From Thermoplasmatota archaeon (GTDB taxonomy: Archaea; Thermoplasmatota; Penumbrarchaeia; Penumbrarchaeales; Penumbrarchaeaceae), in the NCBI GenBank assembly GCA_016928095.1, contig JAFGLL010000054.1, positions 1 through 35,756 on the forward strand: a stretch of 35,756 nucleotides of DNA, given 5' to 3'. Numbering within the stretch: the first letter of the stretch is position 1; each line of letters opens with the position of its first letter. Made by a program: the position numbers and the translations under genes. Below the pieces are notes generated by a model. That model ran no database searches. It was not told the origin of the DNA and saw only the letters and a program-made list of their open reading frames with translations. Positions 26,798 to 35,627 of this stretch are shown here, in pieces.

Positions 26798-27196
26798 TTA
26801 TTTCAATCTGAACTTGTAACCATACTGGATCGTCCCGGACTTGCCCTCCTCGGAAAGTTTTCGGAATACCATCTCCACATCGCTGCCGATCTCTACCTCG
26901 GATGGGGGGCAATCCACTATCTGCCCCAGGACGAGATCGCCTTCTTCCAGCTCTATCGTGGCAAGGATATAGGGTACCTGTGATCGGTATCCCGGTGCTG
27001 GATCATGTACAACCGTGAAGGAGGTCACTTTTCCGAACCCTTTGAAGTGGTATTTTTCCATCTTTCCAAGCGATCGTCTATGACATATAGGGCACATCGT
27101 TCTGCTTGGAAAGAACTCTCTGTTGCATATCGTGCACTTCGAACCACCCAGATTGTATCTCTGGTCCTGCTGCCTCCAGTATCTTGCGACACCCAT
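26798..27196 (-). CDS. DUF35 (Zn-ribbon/OB-fold) acyl-CoA-binding protein
   Basis: A 132-residue protein. Its N-terminal zinc ribbon uses CTIC (residues about 23-26) and CPIC (about 37-40), and the following OB fold contains GFGKVTSFTVVHDP and YILATIELEEGDLVLGQ. In archaea this protein bridges thiolase and HMG-CoA synthase and channels acetoacetyl-CoA between them. Its ATG overlaps the thiolase stop by one base (TGATG), so the stoichiometry is probably set by translational coupling. It is the last gene of the mevalonate-entry operon. Confidence 0.9.
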   Translation of the reverse strand: MGVARYWRQQDQRYNLGGSKCTICNREFFPSRTMCPICHRRSLGKMEKYHFKGFGKVTSFTVVHDPAPGYRSQVPYILATIELEEGDLVLGQIVDCPPSEVEIGSDVEMVFRKLSEEGKSGTIQYGYKFRLK

Positions 27197-28377
27197 CAGA
27201 CCACCTCCAGGATGTGAACGACAGATGTACCTCCGGTCCCCCCCACACTGTGGGCCAACCCGACCCTGGCATCCTTCACCTGCCTGCCCTCTGCTTTTCT
27301 GCGGAGCTGAAGGACTATCTCGTTTATCTGTGCGATCCCCGTTGCTCCAAGGGGGTGGCCTCTGGCCTTCAGACCGCCGGATGTGTTGACCGGTATGACA
27401 CCACCGAAGGTCGTATCATTCCTCTCGGTTGCCGGTCCACCATCCCCTTTTTCGAAGAAGCCCAGGTCCTCAATGGCCATTATCTCACCTATACTGAAAG
27501 AATCATGGACCTCTGCAACATCCACTTCCTTTGGAGTGATACCTGCCCTTTCATAAGCCCTCTCACTTGCTTTCTTCGTTGCCCTCATCTCGGTGATGGA
27601 CGGTCTATTGGTTATCGCCAGTGCATCAGATCCCTGACCGGTGCCGGCGATCCTCACAGGGCATGGACATATCTCCTTTGCCAGTTCCATCTCGCACAGG
27701 ACCAGAGCTGCCGCTCCGTCACTAATTGGTGCACAATCGAATAGACCAAGAGGCTCAGCCACCCTTGGAGCTTTCAGTACGGTTTCCAGGGATATCTCGC
27801 TCTGATACTGCGCGAACGGGTTCATTTTCCCATGCCTGTGGTTCTTGACCGATACTGCAGCGAGCTGTTCCATGGTCGTTCCGTATTCCTTCATATGCCT
27901 CCTTGCCATAATGGCGTAGAGTGCAGGAAGTGTGGCTCCGAACAGGGCTTCCCATGCCTGGTCAGCCCCCGCGGCAATGAAACCTGCCGCAATGTCCGAT
28001 GTAACGTCCGACATCTTTTCAGCCCCGCCCACTACAACGACCTCATGAAGGCCGGAGGCAATATCCAATAGACCCTGTCTGAAGGCAAGAGCACCGGAGG
28101 CATCAGCCGCCTCCACCCGTGTTGCCGGTATCTGGTTCGACGTGAGTCCCACCTCCTCGGCGATCATGGAGGCGATATGCTCCTGGCCCAGGAATTGACC
28201 TGCGGACATGTTGCCAATGAAGAGTGCGTCAATCCTTTTTGAATCGATCCCGGCATCGAGTATGGCCTTTATGCCGGCCTGGATCCCTAGTTCTCTGAAG
28301 GAGAGGTCCCAGTGCTCGCCGAACTTCGTCTGACCTATACCTATGACAGCCACTTCCCGGGCCAGCTTCTTCATCAT
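27196..28377 (-). CDS. Acetyl-CoA C-acetyltransferase (archaeal SCP2-type thiolase)
   Basis: A 393-residue thiolase that should condense two acetyl-CoA to acetoacetyl-CoA for the mevalonate pathway. The fold signatures are clear: [60 protein letters not shown] and [14 protein letters not shown]. The nucleophile loop normally reads ACASG; here it is AADASG, so Asp92 replaces the expected Cys. Either this branch differs or catalysis is altered. The ATG overlaps the HMG-CoA synthase stop (ATGA), and the DUF35 gene overlaps its end, giving a tightly coupled operon. Confidence 0.9.
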   Translation of the reverse strand: MMKKLAREVAVIGIGQTKFGEHWDLSFRELGIQAGIKAILDAGIDSKRIDALFIGNMSAGQFLGQEHIASMIAEEVGLTSNQIPATRVEAADASGALAFRQGLLDIASGLHEVVVVGGAEKMSDVTSDIAAGFIAAGADQAWEALFGATLPALYAIMARRHMKEYGTTMEQLAAVSVKNHRHGKMNPFAQYQSEISLETVLKAPRVAEPLGLFDCAPISDGAAALVLCEMELAKEICPCPVRIAGTGQGSDALAITNRPSITEMRATKKASERAYERAGITPKEVDVAEVHDSFSIGEIMAIEDLGFFEKGDGGPATERNDTTFGGVIPVNTSGGLKARGHPLGATGIAQINEIVLQLRRKAEGRQVKDARVGLAHSVGGTGGTSVVHILEVV

Positions 28378-29438
28378 TCTCCCTCCATCTTGATCTTATC
28401 CCTGAACTTGACATAGATCGAATAGTCAATAGGAATGCCGTGAGATATCTCCTCCATCACCAGTGGGCTTCTCTCCCTGGCAAATCTCTCTATCTCATCC
28501 TTGACGACGATATGAAAACCATCGGAGCCCGCTCCGGACCCGTATGAGACCGCTAGTATCCTATCGCCCGGCTTCGCCTTGTCAAGTATGTTGGCCAATC
28601 CGATCATCATGGAAGCGGAATAGGTGTTCCCGATGTAGGGAGTGATCAAACCCGTCTCAATTTGTTCCATCTTGAAACCCAGTTTCTTTCCGATGGTTAT
28701 CGGGAACTTCCCATTGGGTTGATGGAAAACTGCATACTCGTAATCCTGTGGTCCTGTTCCCATGGACCTCATCATCTTCTCTGCGGTCTCCTGTATATGC
28801 TTGAAATATGCCGGCTTGCCCGTGAAACGTTCTCCGTGGGAAGGATATTTCATCCCTTCCCTCCTCCAGAAATCCGGAGTGTCCGTTGTGTATGACATGG
28901 TGAGCTCGATATCGGCAATCACCTTTTCGTGCCCCAGAAGGAAGGCGACACCCCCGGCCGATGCAGAATATTCCAGAGCGTTTCCCGGGGCTCCCTGTGA
29001 GGTGTCCGATCCGATGGCCAAAGCATAGTCTATAGGTATGTTCTTGTTGGAACTGTTGATCAATCCAAGACACGCCTGCATACCTACAGTCCCTGCCTTG
29101 CATGCGAATTCCAGGTCCGCTGCTGTAAGATGGGGGGCAGCACCGATCGCCTCGGAAACGATCGATGCCGTCGGTTTGACCGCATAGGGATGAGATTCCG
29201 AACCCACGAATATCGCTCCGATCTCCTGCGGGTCGACATCGACCCTCAGGAGGGTCCTCCTTGCTGCCATCACCGCGATGGTGGCGGCGTCCTCATCCGG
29301 TGCGGGAACCGACTTGGCATTTATGTTCAGAGCCTTTCCCATGGCCGCCCCGTCCTGTCCCCAGATCCTTCCGATATCCTTTGGATATATCCTGTATCTT
29401 GGTACATATACACCATAACTGACTATCCCAGATCCCAT
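28374..29438 (-). CDS. Hydroxymethylglutaryl-CoA synthase
   Basis: A 354-residue archaeal-type HMG-CoA synthase that joins acetyl-CoA and acetoacetyl-CoA to HMG-CoA, the entry to isoprenoid lipid synthesis. The catalytic Cys113 lies in [11 protein letters not shown], Glu81 in [11 protein letters not shown], and a conserved His in the [10 protein letters not shown] block; [12 protein letters not shown] follows. The start at 29,438 is supported by GGTGGTGA just upstream. It lies 9 nt after the regulator gene and overlaps the thiolase gene. Confidence 0.93.
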   Translation of the reverse strand: MGSGIVSYGVYVPRYRIYPKDIGRIWGQDGAAMGKALNINAKSVPAPDEDAATIAVMAARRTLLRVDVDPQEIGAIFVGSESHPYAVKPTASIVSEAIGAAPHLTAADLEFACKAGTVGMQACLGLINSSNKNIPIDYALAIGSDTSQGAPGNALEYSASAGGVAFLLGHEKVIADIELTMSYTTDTPDFWRREGMKYPSHGERFTGKPAYFKHIQETAEKMMRSMGTGPQDYEYAVFHQPNGKFPITIGKKLGFKMEQIETGLITPYIGNTYSASMMIGLANILDKAKPGDRILAVSYGSGAGSDGFHIVVKDEIERFARERSPLVMEEISHGIPIDYSIYVKFRDKIKMEGE

Positions 29439-29447
29439 TTCACCACC

Positions 29448-30200
29448 TCAGATAAGTTTCCGAAGTCTCCGAGACAGCTCTTCGATATCCAGTTTTGTAG
29501 TTACAAGTGGTATCCTTTCGAGCCGTGCCAACTTGATCGCGAGAGGATCGACCTTCTCCGGTTTGATATATACGACCATCGCCGGTTTGATCGGATGCGC
29601 TCTGACTGCTATCATGGGAGACCGTCCGTAAGCGACCTTCGTGAAGAACAATGACCTCTCGGTCGATCTACCGTAGATCCTCATGTAATCAAGAGATGAG
29701 AACCTGAGGACACCGAGTATGGAATCGATGATGGAATACCCCATGATGGGTCTTCTCACGTAATCATCGTTCTCGATATCCGCATCCGATTGCAGGGTCC
29801 CCTCGATGACATCTATGAAGACCGACGGATTGATCCCGACCGTGAACTCGGCCATGTCAAGAATTGCTTCGTCCTGGAGGTCCATTGAATATTTCTTGAT
29901 CGTCAGGGCACCGCGTTTCTCATCAAGGTCTATCAACCCGTTTATTACCCTTTTGATGAGGTTCAATGAAGGGTTCTTCCTTCTTCCCTTCTCGTAATCT
30001 GAAAGCTGGGATGGTGAAACATTTATCTCCACCGCAAGGTCGTGCTGTGAGATGTTGAACTGGTCCCTCCATGCGCGAAAGGTCTGGCTAGGGTTCTTGG
30101 AGAGGATTATCTCCGATGATAATTTCTCTGCAAGCCTCTCCCTTGCCAGCCACATCGTGTCATTGTGCCTATCATCCTCGGGATCGATATACTGGACCAT
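29448..30200 (-). CDS. HTH transcriptional regulator of the mevalonate operon (COG1709-like)
   Basis: A 250-residue protein. Residues about 47-78 form an Xre-type helix-turn-helix (QFNISQHDLAVEINVSPSQ, LSDYEKGRRKNPS). The C-terminal half (about 130-250) is a predicted ligand-binding domain seen in archaeal COG1709 regulators, which commonly sit next to HMG-CoA synthase. It is the first gene of the operon, so autoregulation and control of mevalonate flux are likely, perhaps in response to a CoA or isoprenoid metabolite. MWLARERL (internal ATG) is an alternative start. TATA-like sequences lie at 30,218-30,230 and 30,264-30,277. Confidence 0.85.
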   Translation of the reverse strand: MVQYIDPEDDRHNDTMWLARERLAEKLSSEIILSKNPSQTFRAWRDQFNISQHDLAVEINVSPSQLSDYEKGRRKNPSLNLIKRVINGLIDLDEKRGALTIKKYSMDLQDEAILDMAEFTVGINPSVFIDVIEGTLQSDADIENDDYVRRPIMGYSIIDSILGVLRFSSLDYMRIYGRSTERSLFFTKVAYGRSPMIAVRAHPIKPAMVVYIKPEKVDPLAIKLARLERIPLVTTKLDIEELSRRLRKLI

Positions 30201-30286
30201 GGCCGGTCATCGAAACGGACATATTAATACTTATGCCAGCGTTGAACCTAAAATATAAAAATAAGTGTATATAATGCTTTCCGATG

Positions 30287-30643
30287 TTAATTGTAAGCAT
30301 GGTCAACGGATACCTTCTTTGGTTTTGTCCGGGGTATCCTCTTCACCAGTTCGGCATCCTTTTCGGGGGTCGGTCTGTTATGGTTGAGGACCTTGATCCC
30401 AACGACCCAGTCCATGATTATCTTCTGATAGAGACCATCCTCTCCGATCATCTCCAGGTCCTCCTTCACCGAGAGCAGCCGGCCTCTGTATGTGAGAAGG
30501 TCGTTACCGGCTATTACAAGGACCTCGATATCGTCATCTATCCTTATTCCGTAGTGCCTGTTCTTCAACTCTCCGGTAAATACATCTTCCAAAGGACCAG
30601 GTTCCTGGGGTTTCTCACTTTCTTTGGATGCCTTTTTGGCCAT
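30287..30643 (-). CDS. Small hypothetical protein
   Basis: A 118-residue soluble protein. It has a basic, low-complexity start (AKKASKESEKPQEPGP), then a compact beta-rich middle (VLVIAGNDLLTYRGRLLSVK, then IIMDWVVGIKVLNH) loosely like a small Sm-type barrel, and a basic tail. GGGGAG lies just before the ATG. It is divergent from the HTH-Nudix gene and may share its control region. I do not recognise the family. Confidence 0.6.
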   Translation of the reverse strand: MAKKASKESEKPQEPGPLEDVFTGELKNRHYGIRIDDDIEVLVIAGNDLLTYRGRLLSVKEDLEMIGEDGLYQKIIMDWVVGIKVLNHNRPTPEKDAELVKRIPRTKPKKVSVDHAYN

Positions 30644-30719
30644 ACTCCCCTAACGCATTGTTAATATATCATTTTCTCCCTCTTCGACATCCGATATAGA
30701 AATACAACGGGGGATGCAA

Positions 30720-31586
30720 ATGGAGTTCGAACTGAAAGTGGTGAGGAACAATCCGCTCACGGGGCAATCGGATATCGACGAGGCACTCAGAACCTTCCTC
30801 AGACAGATAGGATACCTGCCCGATTCATACGACGCCGACCTTGGTCTCAGGCTAGTTTCGGATTGTTTCCTGGCCTTCCCCAAAAAACCGTGGACCGTTG
30901 ACGAGCTCTTGACCTATCTCGATACGAACAAATCGACCCTTTACCGCTATCTGAACAAGCTGAAAGGGCTCGACCTCATAGATGAAGAGGTCATACCTCT
31001 TGATAGACCGGAGGAAGGGCCTTCCAAGAAGACCAGAAAAGGCTACAAGATAAGGTTCTCCTCTCTGTCCATGGCATGGTCGCTTGTAGAATCCCATACG
31101 AATGTGGCAATGGAGAACTACAGAAGGTCCGTGGACCATATAGACAAACTGGCTGTCAAACGCTTCAGAGAAGGCGGGGAGGCCACAAGGAAGCTTCCAT
31201 CCCTGACCGTGGACGGATTGATAACAAGGGATGGGGACCAGGGTCCGGAAGTACTGCTCATTAAAAGGTCCAATGACCCTTTCAAGGGCAAGTGGGCACT
31301 CCCCGGAGGTTTCGTCGAATACGGAGAGATCACGCAGGATGCGGTGCTTCGAGAAGTAATGGAAGAGACCGGTCTCAACTGTTCCGTTGATGGACTTCTC
31401 TCGGTCGCATCCGATCCTAAGAGGGACCCGAGAGGGCATACCGTTTCGATCGTCTACAGGCTCAAGACCGAGGACGAAAAAAACCTGAAGGCCGGTGATG
31501 ATGCAACGGAAGCGGACTGGTTCAGCTTAAGCAACCTTCCATCTATGGCTTTCGACCATGAGGAGATCATAAGATCGGCATTATGA
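30720..31586 (+). CDS. Winged-helix / Nudix hydrolase fusion
   Basis: A 288-residue protein. The N-terminal part (about 20-130) has a winged-helix segment (KPWTVDELLTYLDTNKSTLY, RYLNKLKGLDLI) typical of DNA-binding regulators. The C-terminal part (about 155-288) is a complete Nudix domain with the box GGFVEYGEITQDAVLREV..EETG (GX5EX7REUXEEXGU) and LLIKRSNDPFKGKWALPGG before it. Such fusions in other families are regulators in which the Nudix fold binds ADP-ribose-type ligands, but the catalytic residues are intact here, so hydrolysis is possible. The start at 30,720 fits GGGGGATG upstream; ATG at 30,714 is the alternative. The gene is convergent with the coiled-coil gene and divergent from 30,287-30,643. 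Confidence 0.85.
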   Translation: MEFELKVVRNNPLTGQSDIDEALRTFLRQIGYLPDSYDADLGLRLVSDCFLAFPKKPWTVDELLTYLDTNKSTLYRYLNKLKGLDLIDEEVIPLDRPEEGPSKKTRKGYKIRFSSLSMAWSLVESHTNVAMENYRRSVDHIDKLAVKRFREGGEATRKLPSLTVDGLITRDGDQGPEVLLIKRSNDPFKGKWALPGGFVEYGEITQDAVLREVMEETGLNCSVDGLLSVASDPKRDPRGHTVSIVYRLKTEDEKNLKAGDDATEADWFSLSNLPSMAFDHEEIIRSAL

Positions 31587-31617
31587 TCGGACCGTTCACA
31601 GATGATGGTGAAAAGGA

Positions 31618-33687
31618 CTACCTGATGTGGTCCAGAGAGAAGGACCCCCTCAGGTCGAAGCTCTTGTCAGTGAACGTGTATTCTATCCATGCACGGCTCA
31701 TCACATCCCCGCCTCCTTCTATCCTCAGGAAGTACTTTAGGTCATCAAGTTTGAACTCGATGAAACCGGTCATGGTGTGTTTGAGGGTCTGGATGTCCGA
31801 CTCCTTGTGCATTCCCGTATCAACGACATATACGGAAACACCGTTGTTGCGCTTGTTCTTGGCGTTGAGGACCTGGAAGAATCGGAATATGCTCAAGGGT
31901 TCTATGTATGTAAGGAGGGTCGACACCGAGAAGAAGACTATCTTATGGTAGGCATGCTTCCCCTTGAACTCTTCCTGGAACTGTCCGATGGCATTTTGTA
32001 TAGCATCCAGGTCTGTGGGTTTTTCTATACAGATAGTGTTCGGATATTCCTCCGTGATGCCCATCGATCTCGAATAGAGGTCCACGTACTTGATGAGGCC
32101 CTTTTCCTCGTAGGTATCGATCTTCGGAACAATGGTCTTCAGAGATTCCTTGACCTCGAGGGGTGTATGCTGGGTTATCACATATATGGTTGGAATACCC
32201 TTTTTCAATCCCTCGGATATGAAAAGGTTGGTGAAGGTCCTTCTCCCCGAATAGGCCGGACCGTAGAGAATGAAATTGGAATTGTAAGGGAACCCTCCGT
32301 AGCATAGATCATCGAACCTCCTGACACCGGTCCTGATCCGGTTGAGGTCATCCGGACTTTCCATGATCTCCATCTTCATCTCCTCATCCACGATGGAAGA
32401 TCTCAATTGCTGCAGCTCCTGCTCCCTCTTCCTGAGGTATTCCTCCCTTTCCTTCAGTTTCTGCTCTATTTCCCTGAGCTGTTTCTGCCTGTTCGATAGC
32501 TCCTCGTTCAGCTCTGATACGTGTGTGCCGTCCGAGGTCTCCTTGTATCTCTTCAACTGCTCATCTATCTGTTTGCGCTCCTTCAGCATCAGCTCCTGGC
32601 GTCTGGCAAGCCGCTCTTCAGCGAAGGATATCTCGTTCATCCTCTCCTTCAGTTCCCTCTCAAGGAGTGTAACCCTCAATTTCTCGGCGGAGAGCTGGTC
32701 GCCCATCATCTCCAATTCCTCATTGCGGACCTTGAGCTGGTCCACCTTGGACCTCATGGAATCCAGATGATTCTTGTAGTTGCCTTCTATCATGCTGACC
32801 TTGGTCTGATACTCGGCTTCGAGTATCTCTCTGATATCCCTGGCTTCCTTCGAACCTGTTATTCCGGAGTCCTTTTCTTCCCTGAGCTTCAGGATCTCGT
32901 TCTTCATCCTCAGATCGTTCTCCAGCTCCTTTATCCTCTGGTCTTTGATCTCCAGACCTTCCATGAACCTGTTGATATCCTTCTGTTTGTTCCTGATCTG
33001 CTCTTCGAGCTTGATAAGCTGCTTCTCCCTCTCGGTCAGCGCTTCTATGACCTTTCTATCCTCGGGGGTCACACTTGTTCCTATCTTGTGCTCGCGTGTC
33101 TTGAGATCCTCTTCCTTCTTGAGTAGCTCGATCTCCCTTGCATCAAGTTTCACCCTCAATTGTTCGTTTTGAAGCTTCAGCCCTTCTATCTCCTTCAAAC
33201 TGGATTCGAGATCCACGGTTAGAGCTTCCGAAACAATATTCGAGGAAGAGGAAATTTGCATCTCCTGTATCCTCATATCCTTCTGTGTGATTATCCCGTT
33301 CAACTCCGTTAGCTTGCTTTTCAGGGAATCCAGTTCCGAGGGGTCGGGAGCGTCCTTGATCCTGTCCTGGATCTCCATTTCCCTTGCCTGGAACGAGAGA
33401 AATTCTAAAATGGCATTTATCTGTACCTCTCTCTCTTGTATCTCCAGTTCTTCCTTCCTCTTCTGGAGCTTTTCCTCCACCTCATCCAGACGTTTGGTCT
33501 CCTCATCTATCTGAACGATCTTCCTCTGGAGCCTCTCCTCGCTTTTCCCCAGAGCATCCTCCATTTTCATCAGGAGGGTTTCCTTCTTCTTGGTTTCCAC
33601 CTTGAGCTGATTAAGCATTTTCGTTATGTGCTCGATCTCGCTGATATTTTTGATCAGCTCGTTCCTTGTCATGCTGTCGGTGGCCAT
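31618..33687 (-). CDS. Long coiled-coil protein with degenerate KaiC-like ATPase domain
   Basis: A 689-residue protein. Residues about 5-435 are almost continuous heptad-rich coiled coil (dense E/K/R/L/Q). From about 445 to 689 there is a RecA/KaiC-like domain beginning RIRTGVRRFDDLCYGGFP. The P-loop reads GPAYSGRRT near residue 475 instead of GxxxxGK(S/T), and the Walker B strand IVFFSVSTLL lacks the usual Asp. It therefore may bind nucleotide weakly or act as a scaffold. The architecture recalls coiled-coil KaiC-like proteins of archaea with suspected roles in signalling or cell organisation. It is transcribed divergently from the CMP kinase, with an 8-9-bp-arm palindrome in between. The gene ends with TAG. 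Confidence 0.8.
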   Translation of the reverse strand: MATDSMTRNELIKNISEIEHITKMLNQLKVETKKKETLLMKMEDALGKSEERLQRKIVQIDEETKRLDEVEEKLQKRKEELEIQEREVQINAILEFLSFQAREMEIQDRIKDAPDPSELDSLKSKLTELNGIITQKDMRIQEMQISSSSNIVSEALTVDLESSLKEIEGLKLQNEQLRVKLDAREIELLKKEEDLKTREHKIGTSVTPEDRKVIEALTEREKQLIKLEEQIRNKQKDINRFMEGLEIKDQRIKELENDLRMKNEILKLREEKDSGITGSKEARDIREILEAEYQTKVSMIEGNYKNHLDSMRSKVDQLKVRNEELEMMGDQLSAEKLRVTLLERELKERMNEISFAEERLARRQELMLKERKQIDEQLKRYKETSDGTHVSELNEELSNRQKQLREIEQKLKEREEYLRKREQELQQLRSSIVDEEMKMEIMESPDDLNRIRTGVRRFDDLCYGGFPYNSNFILYGPAYSGRRTFTNLFISEGLKKGIPTIYVITQHTPLEVKESLKTIVPKIDTYEEKGLIKYVDLYSRSMGITEEYPNTICIEKPTDLDAIQNAIGQFQEEFKGKHAYHKIVFFSVSTLLTYIEPLSIFRFFQVLNAKNKRNNGVSVYVVDTGMHKESDIQTLKHTMTGFIEFKLDDLKYFLRIEGGGDVMSRAWIEYTFTDKSFDLRGSFSLDHIR

Positions 33688-33768
33688 CCGTTCACTCTTC
33701 TATACGATGAAAAAGGACCTACATCATATACCTATCGATTTGTCACATCCACGAAAACGAATTTCGGT

Positions 33769-33790
33769 ATTATAACATTTTTGTTATAAT
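33769..33790. promoter_or_regulatory. Palindrome, candidate operator (copy 2)
   Basis: ATTATAACA and TGTTATAAT give 9-bp arms around TTTT, followed by a run of eight T. The site lies between divergent genes, about 80 bp from each start. Its inner 18 nt equal the 8,546-8,563 palindrome with one difference. A terminator is unlikely here because no gene ends nearby. Confidence 0.5.
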
Positions 33791-33822
33791 TTTTTTTTCT
33801 GAAGAAACAGGAAGGGATGCGG

Positions 33823-33836
33823 GATATATAATAATA
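33823..33836 (+). promoter_or_regulatory. TATA box of CMP kinase gene
   Basis: GATATATAATAATA lies about 25 nt before the ATG at 33,857. It favours that codon, as a leaderless start, over the ATG at 33,839, which would fall upstream of the expected transcription start. Confidence 0.5.
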
Positions 33837-33856
33837 AAATGGCCGATTACGGTAAT

Positions 33857-34387
33857 ATGAAGGCCATAACGGTTGGGGGCCCTCCCGGGTCAGGGACAAG
33901 TTCGGTCTGCGCGTCCCTCAGGGATCGGCTCGGGGTGGAGTATGTATACGCAGGCAGGATATTTCGGGACAGGGCGGTTGAGCTTGGACTGACGCTGGAA
34001 GAGTTCAGTGAGCTATGCGAGAGGGACCGGTCCTACGACATCGCATTGGATGCAAGGATGCTCTCCAGGGCACGTCAGGGAGACGTACTTCTGGAAGGAA
34101 GGATGATCGGGCCTCTCTGCAAAAGGTCCTCCATACCATCCTTCAGGATATACCTCGATGCTGAAAGGTCGATAAGGGCGGAAAGGGTGATGGTAAGGGA
34201 TGGTGGCAACATACAGGAAGTATCCAGACAGATGAAGGAGCGGGAAGAGAGCGAAGCACAGCGCTATATGGAATATTACGGGATCAATCCGCGGGAGACC
34301 GTGTATTACGACCTGGTCCTGAACTCGACCAATCTATCCGTGGAGGAAGAGGTGCGTATGATCCTTGATGAGCTTAAGGAAAGGTAG
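33857..34387 (+). CDS. cmk: Cytidylate kinase, archaeal type
   Basis: A 176-residue (d)CMP kinase. The P-loop GGPPGSGTSS is near residues 6-15, and the sequence continues with YVYAGRIFRDRA and the VLLEGRMIGPL block that contacts the nucleotide, then RAERVMVRDGG and a helical lid (SRQMKEREESEAQRYMEYYG). The short length and GSGTSS loop are those of archaeal enzymes, which make CDP/dCDP for nucleic acid and lipid precursors. The start at 33,857 (MKAITVGG) is preferred because of TATA spacing; ATG at 33,839 would add six residues. The gene ends with TAG, 4 nt before the next ATG, and is probably cotranscribed with the PrsW-like gene. Confidence 0.92.
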   Translation: MKAITVGGPPGSGTSSVCASLRDRLGVEYVYAGRIFRDRAVELGLTLEEFSELCERDRSYDIALDARMLSRARQGDVLLEGRMIGPLCKRSSIPSFRIYLDAERSIRAERVMVRDGGNIQEVSRQMKEREESEAQRYMEYYGINPRETVYYDLVLNSTNLSVEEEVRMILDELKER

Positions 34388-34391
34388 AACG

Positions 34392-35561
34392 ATGCAGAGG
34401 AAAAAGGATGGGTTCATCAAGGGTGTCCTGAAGGACCTCTCGGCTGCCGGGATACTCCTTGTGATAGTTTTCTTCCTCTCCTTGATGCTGGGTATTACAC
34501 TGGTCTTTCTGATGCTGATAGGCGAGGGTTTCGCCCTCTTCGGGTCACTGGTCTTCATATCTTTGACACCATTGTTCCTTGTTCTTGGATATCTCATCAA
34601 CAGATGGTTCTCCCGGACGGTCCGATCGAGCAGCAGCTCCATCTGGGGTCCGTTCAAGGAGAGAGATGTACACCCATTGGAGTACACGAAAGGTTACAGG
34701 AACCTCTTCCTCCTGCAGAGATTCACTACGCTGGCCATCATGATATGCCTGTTCTTCATTTCTTCATTTATCATGGGTTCCCTCCTGGCATTTCCGGAAC
34801 TTTGCTGTATATGTTCACCTGTCTCCATACCCATCCTGCTGATATCCATAACAGTTCCAGCAGTGGGCTGGGTCATGTTCACGTATGCCTTCGACCCTTA
34901 CGAGCCCGAACCGAGGGCGTTCATCGTGATCGCGCTCTCTTATGGAATGCTCTCCACCTTCCCCTCCCTTTTTCTCAATACCTTCAATTCCACATGGATG
35001 GAACCTTTGGGAATAGATGTCGCTATTGCCTCAGCACCCATAGTCGAGGAGTTCTTCAAGGCCCTGGGGTTCGTTATAATCCTATCACAGGTGAAGGACG
35101 AAACGGACGGTATCATATATGGGGCTTCTTTCGGGGCAGGGTTTGCCCTCCTGGAGAATGTCCTGTATGCTTCCAATTCGATAATGAACGGTGACGGCGT
35201 CCTTGTGATACTCCTTATCGTGTTCAGATCGTTCTTCAACATCGTCATCCACATCATAGGCCCTGCTTCCATCGGTTTCATGATAGGTCTCGTAAGAGGT
35301 TTTAAAAGACCTCAGAACGGGAATAATATTTCATTGACCTCCTTGCTGATGGCCCCCGGTATCGCAGTGGGCTACACGTTCGGTGTCATCATCCATTTCA
35401 TATGGAACTTCCTTGCAGGTCTTTCCGGATGGGTGTCGCTGTTGATATTCCCCTATGGATTCATCTTACTGTTCCTGTTCATCATGATGGTTCTATTCTC
35501 CTTTTTCCTGGGTACTAGGAGGTACGATAGGTTCAGAAAAGAATACGATCTTGTCGTATAG
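34392..35561 (+). CDS. PrsW family intramembrane protease
   Basis: A 389-residue polytopic membrane protein. Active-site motifs of PrsW-type glutamic intramembrane proteases are present: IVEEFFKALG (Glu219-Glu220), GAGFALLENVLY (Glu255), VIHIIGPA (His287) and IIHFIWNF (His335). About ten hydrophobic segments span the sequence. The start at 34,392 (MQRKKDGF) follows the CMP kinase stop by 4 nt, with AGGAAAGG upstream; a longer frame from 34,365 overlaps cmk and is less likely. Related proteins cut membrane-bound regulators such as anti-sigma factors; archaeal substrates are unknown. The gene ends with TAG before tRNA-Ala. Confidence 0.88.
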   Translation: MQRKKDGFIKGVLKDLSAAGILLVIVFFLSLMLGITLVFLMLIGEGFALFGSLVFISLTPLFLVLGYLINRWFSRTVRSSSSSIWGPFKERDVHPLEYTKGYRNLFLLQRFTTLAIMICLFFISSFIMGSLLAFPELCCICSPVSIPILLISITVPAVGWVMFTYAFDPYEPEPRAFIVIALSYGMLSTFPSLFLNTFNSTWMEPLGIDVAIASAPIVEEFFKALGFVIILSQVKDETDGIIYGASFGAGFALLENVLYASNSIMNGDGVLVILLIVFRSFFNIVIHIIGPASIGFMIGLVRGFKRPQNGNNISLTSLLMAPGIAVGYTFGVIIHFIWNFLAGLSGWVSLLIFPYGFILLFLFIMMVLFSFFLGTRRYDRFRKEYDLVV

Positions 35562-35627
35562 ACAGGATATCTGGCCAATCAAAAACCTTTAATAATCCAT
35601 CCTGTTACTCCCTTCCGCTCAGTCATT

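Noticed and set aside
32521-33126. 201-codon plus-strand frame opposite the coiled-coil gene
   Set aside because: Coiled-coil genes have repetitive codon use that leaves opposite frames open; there is no independent support.
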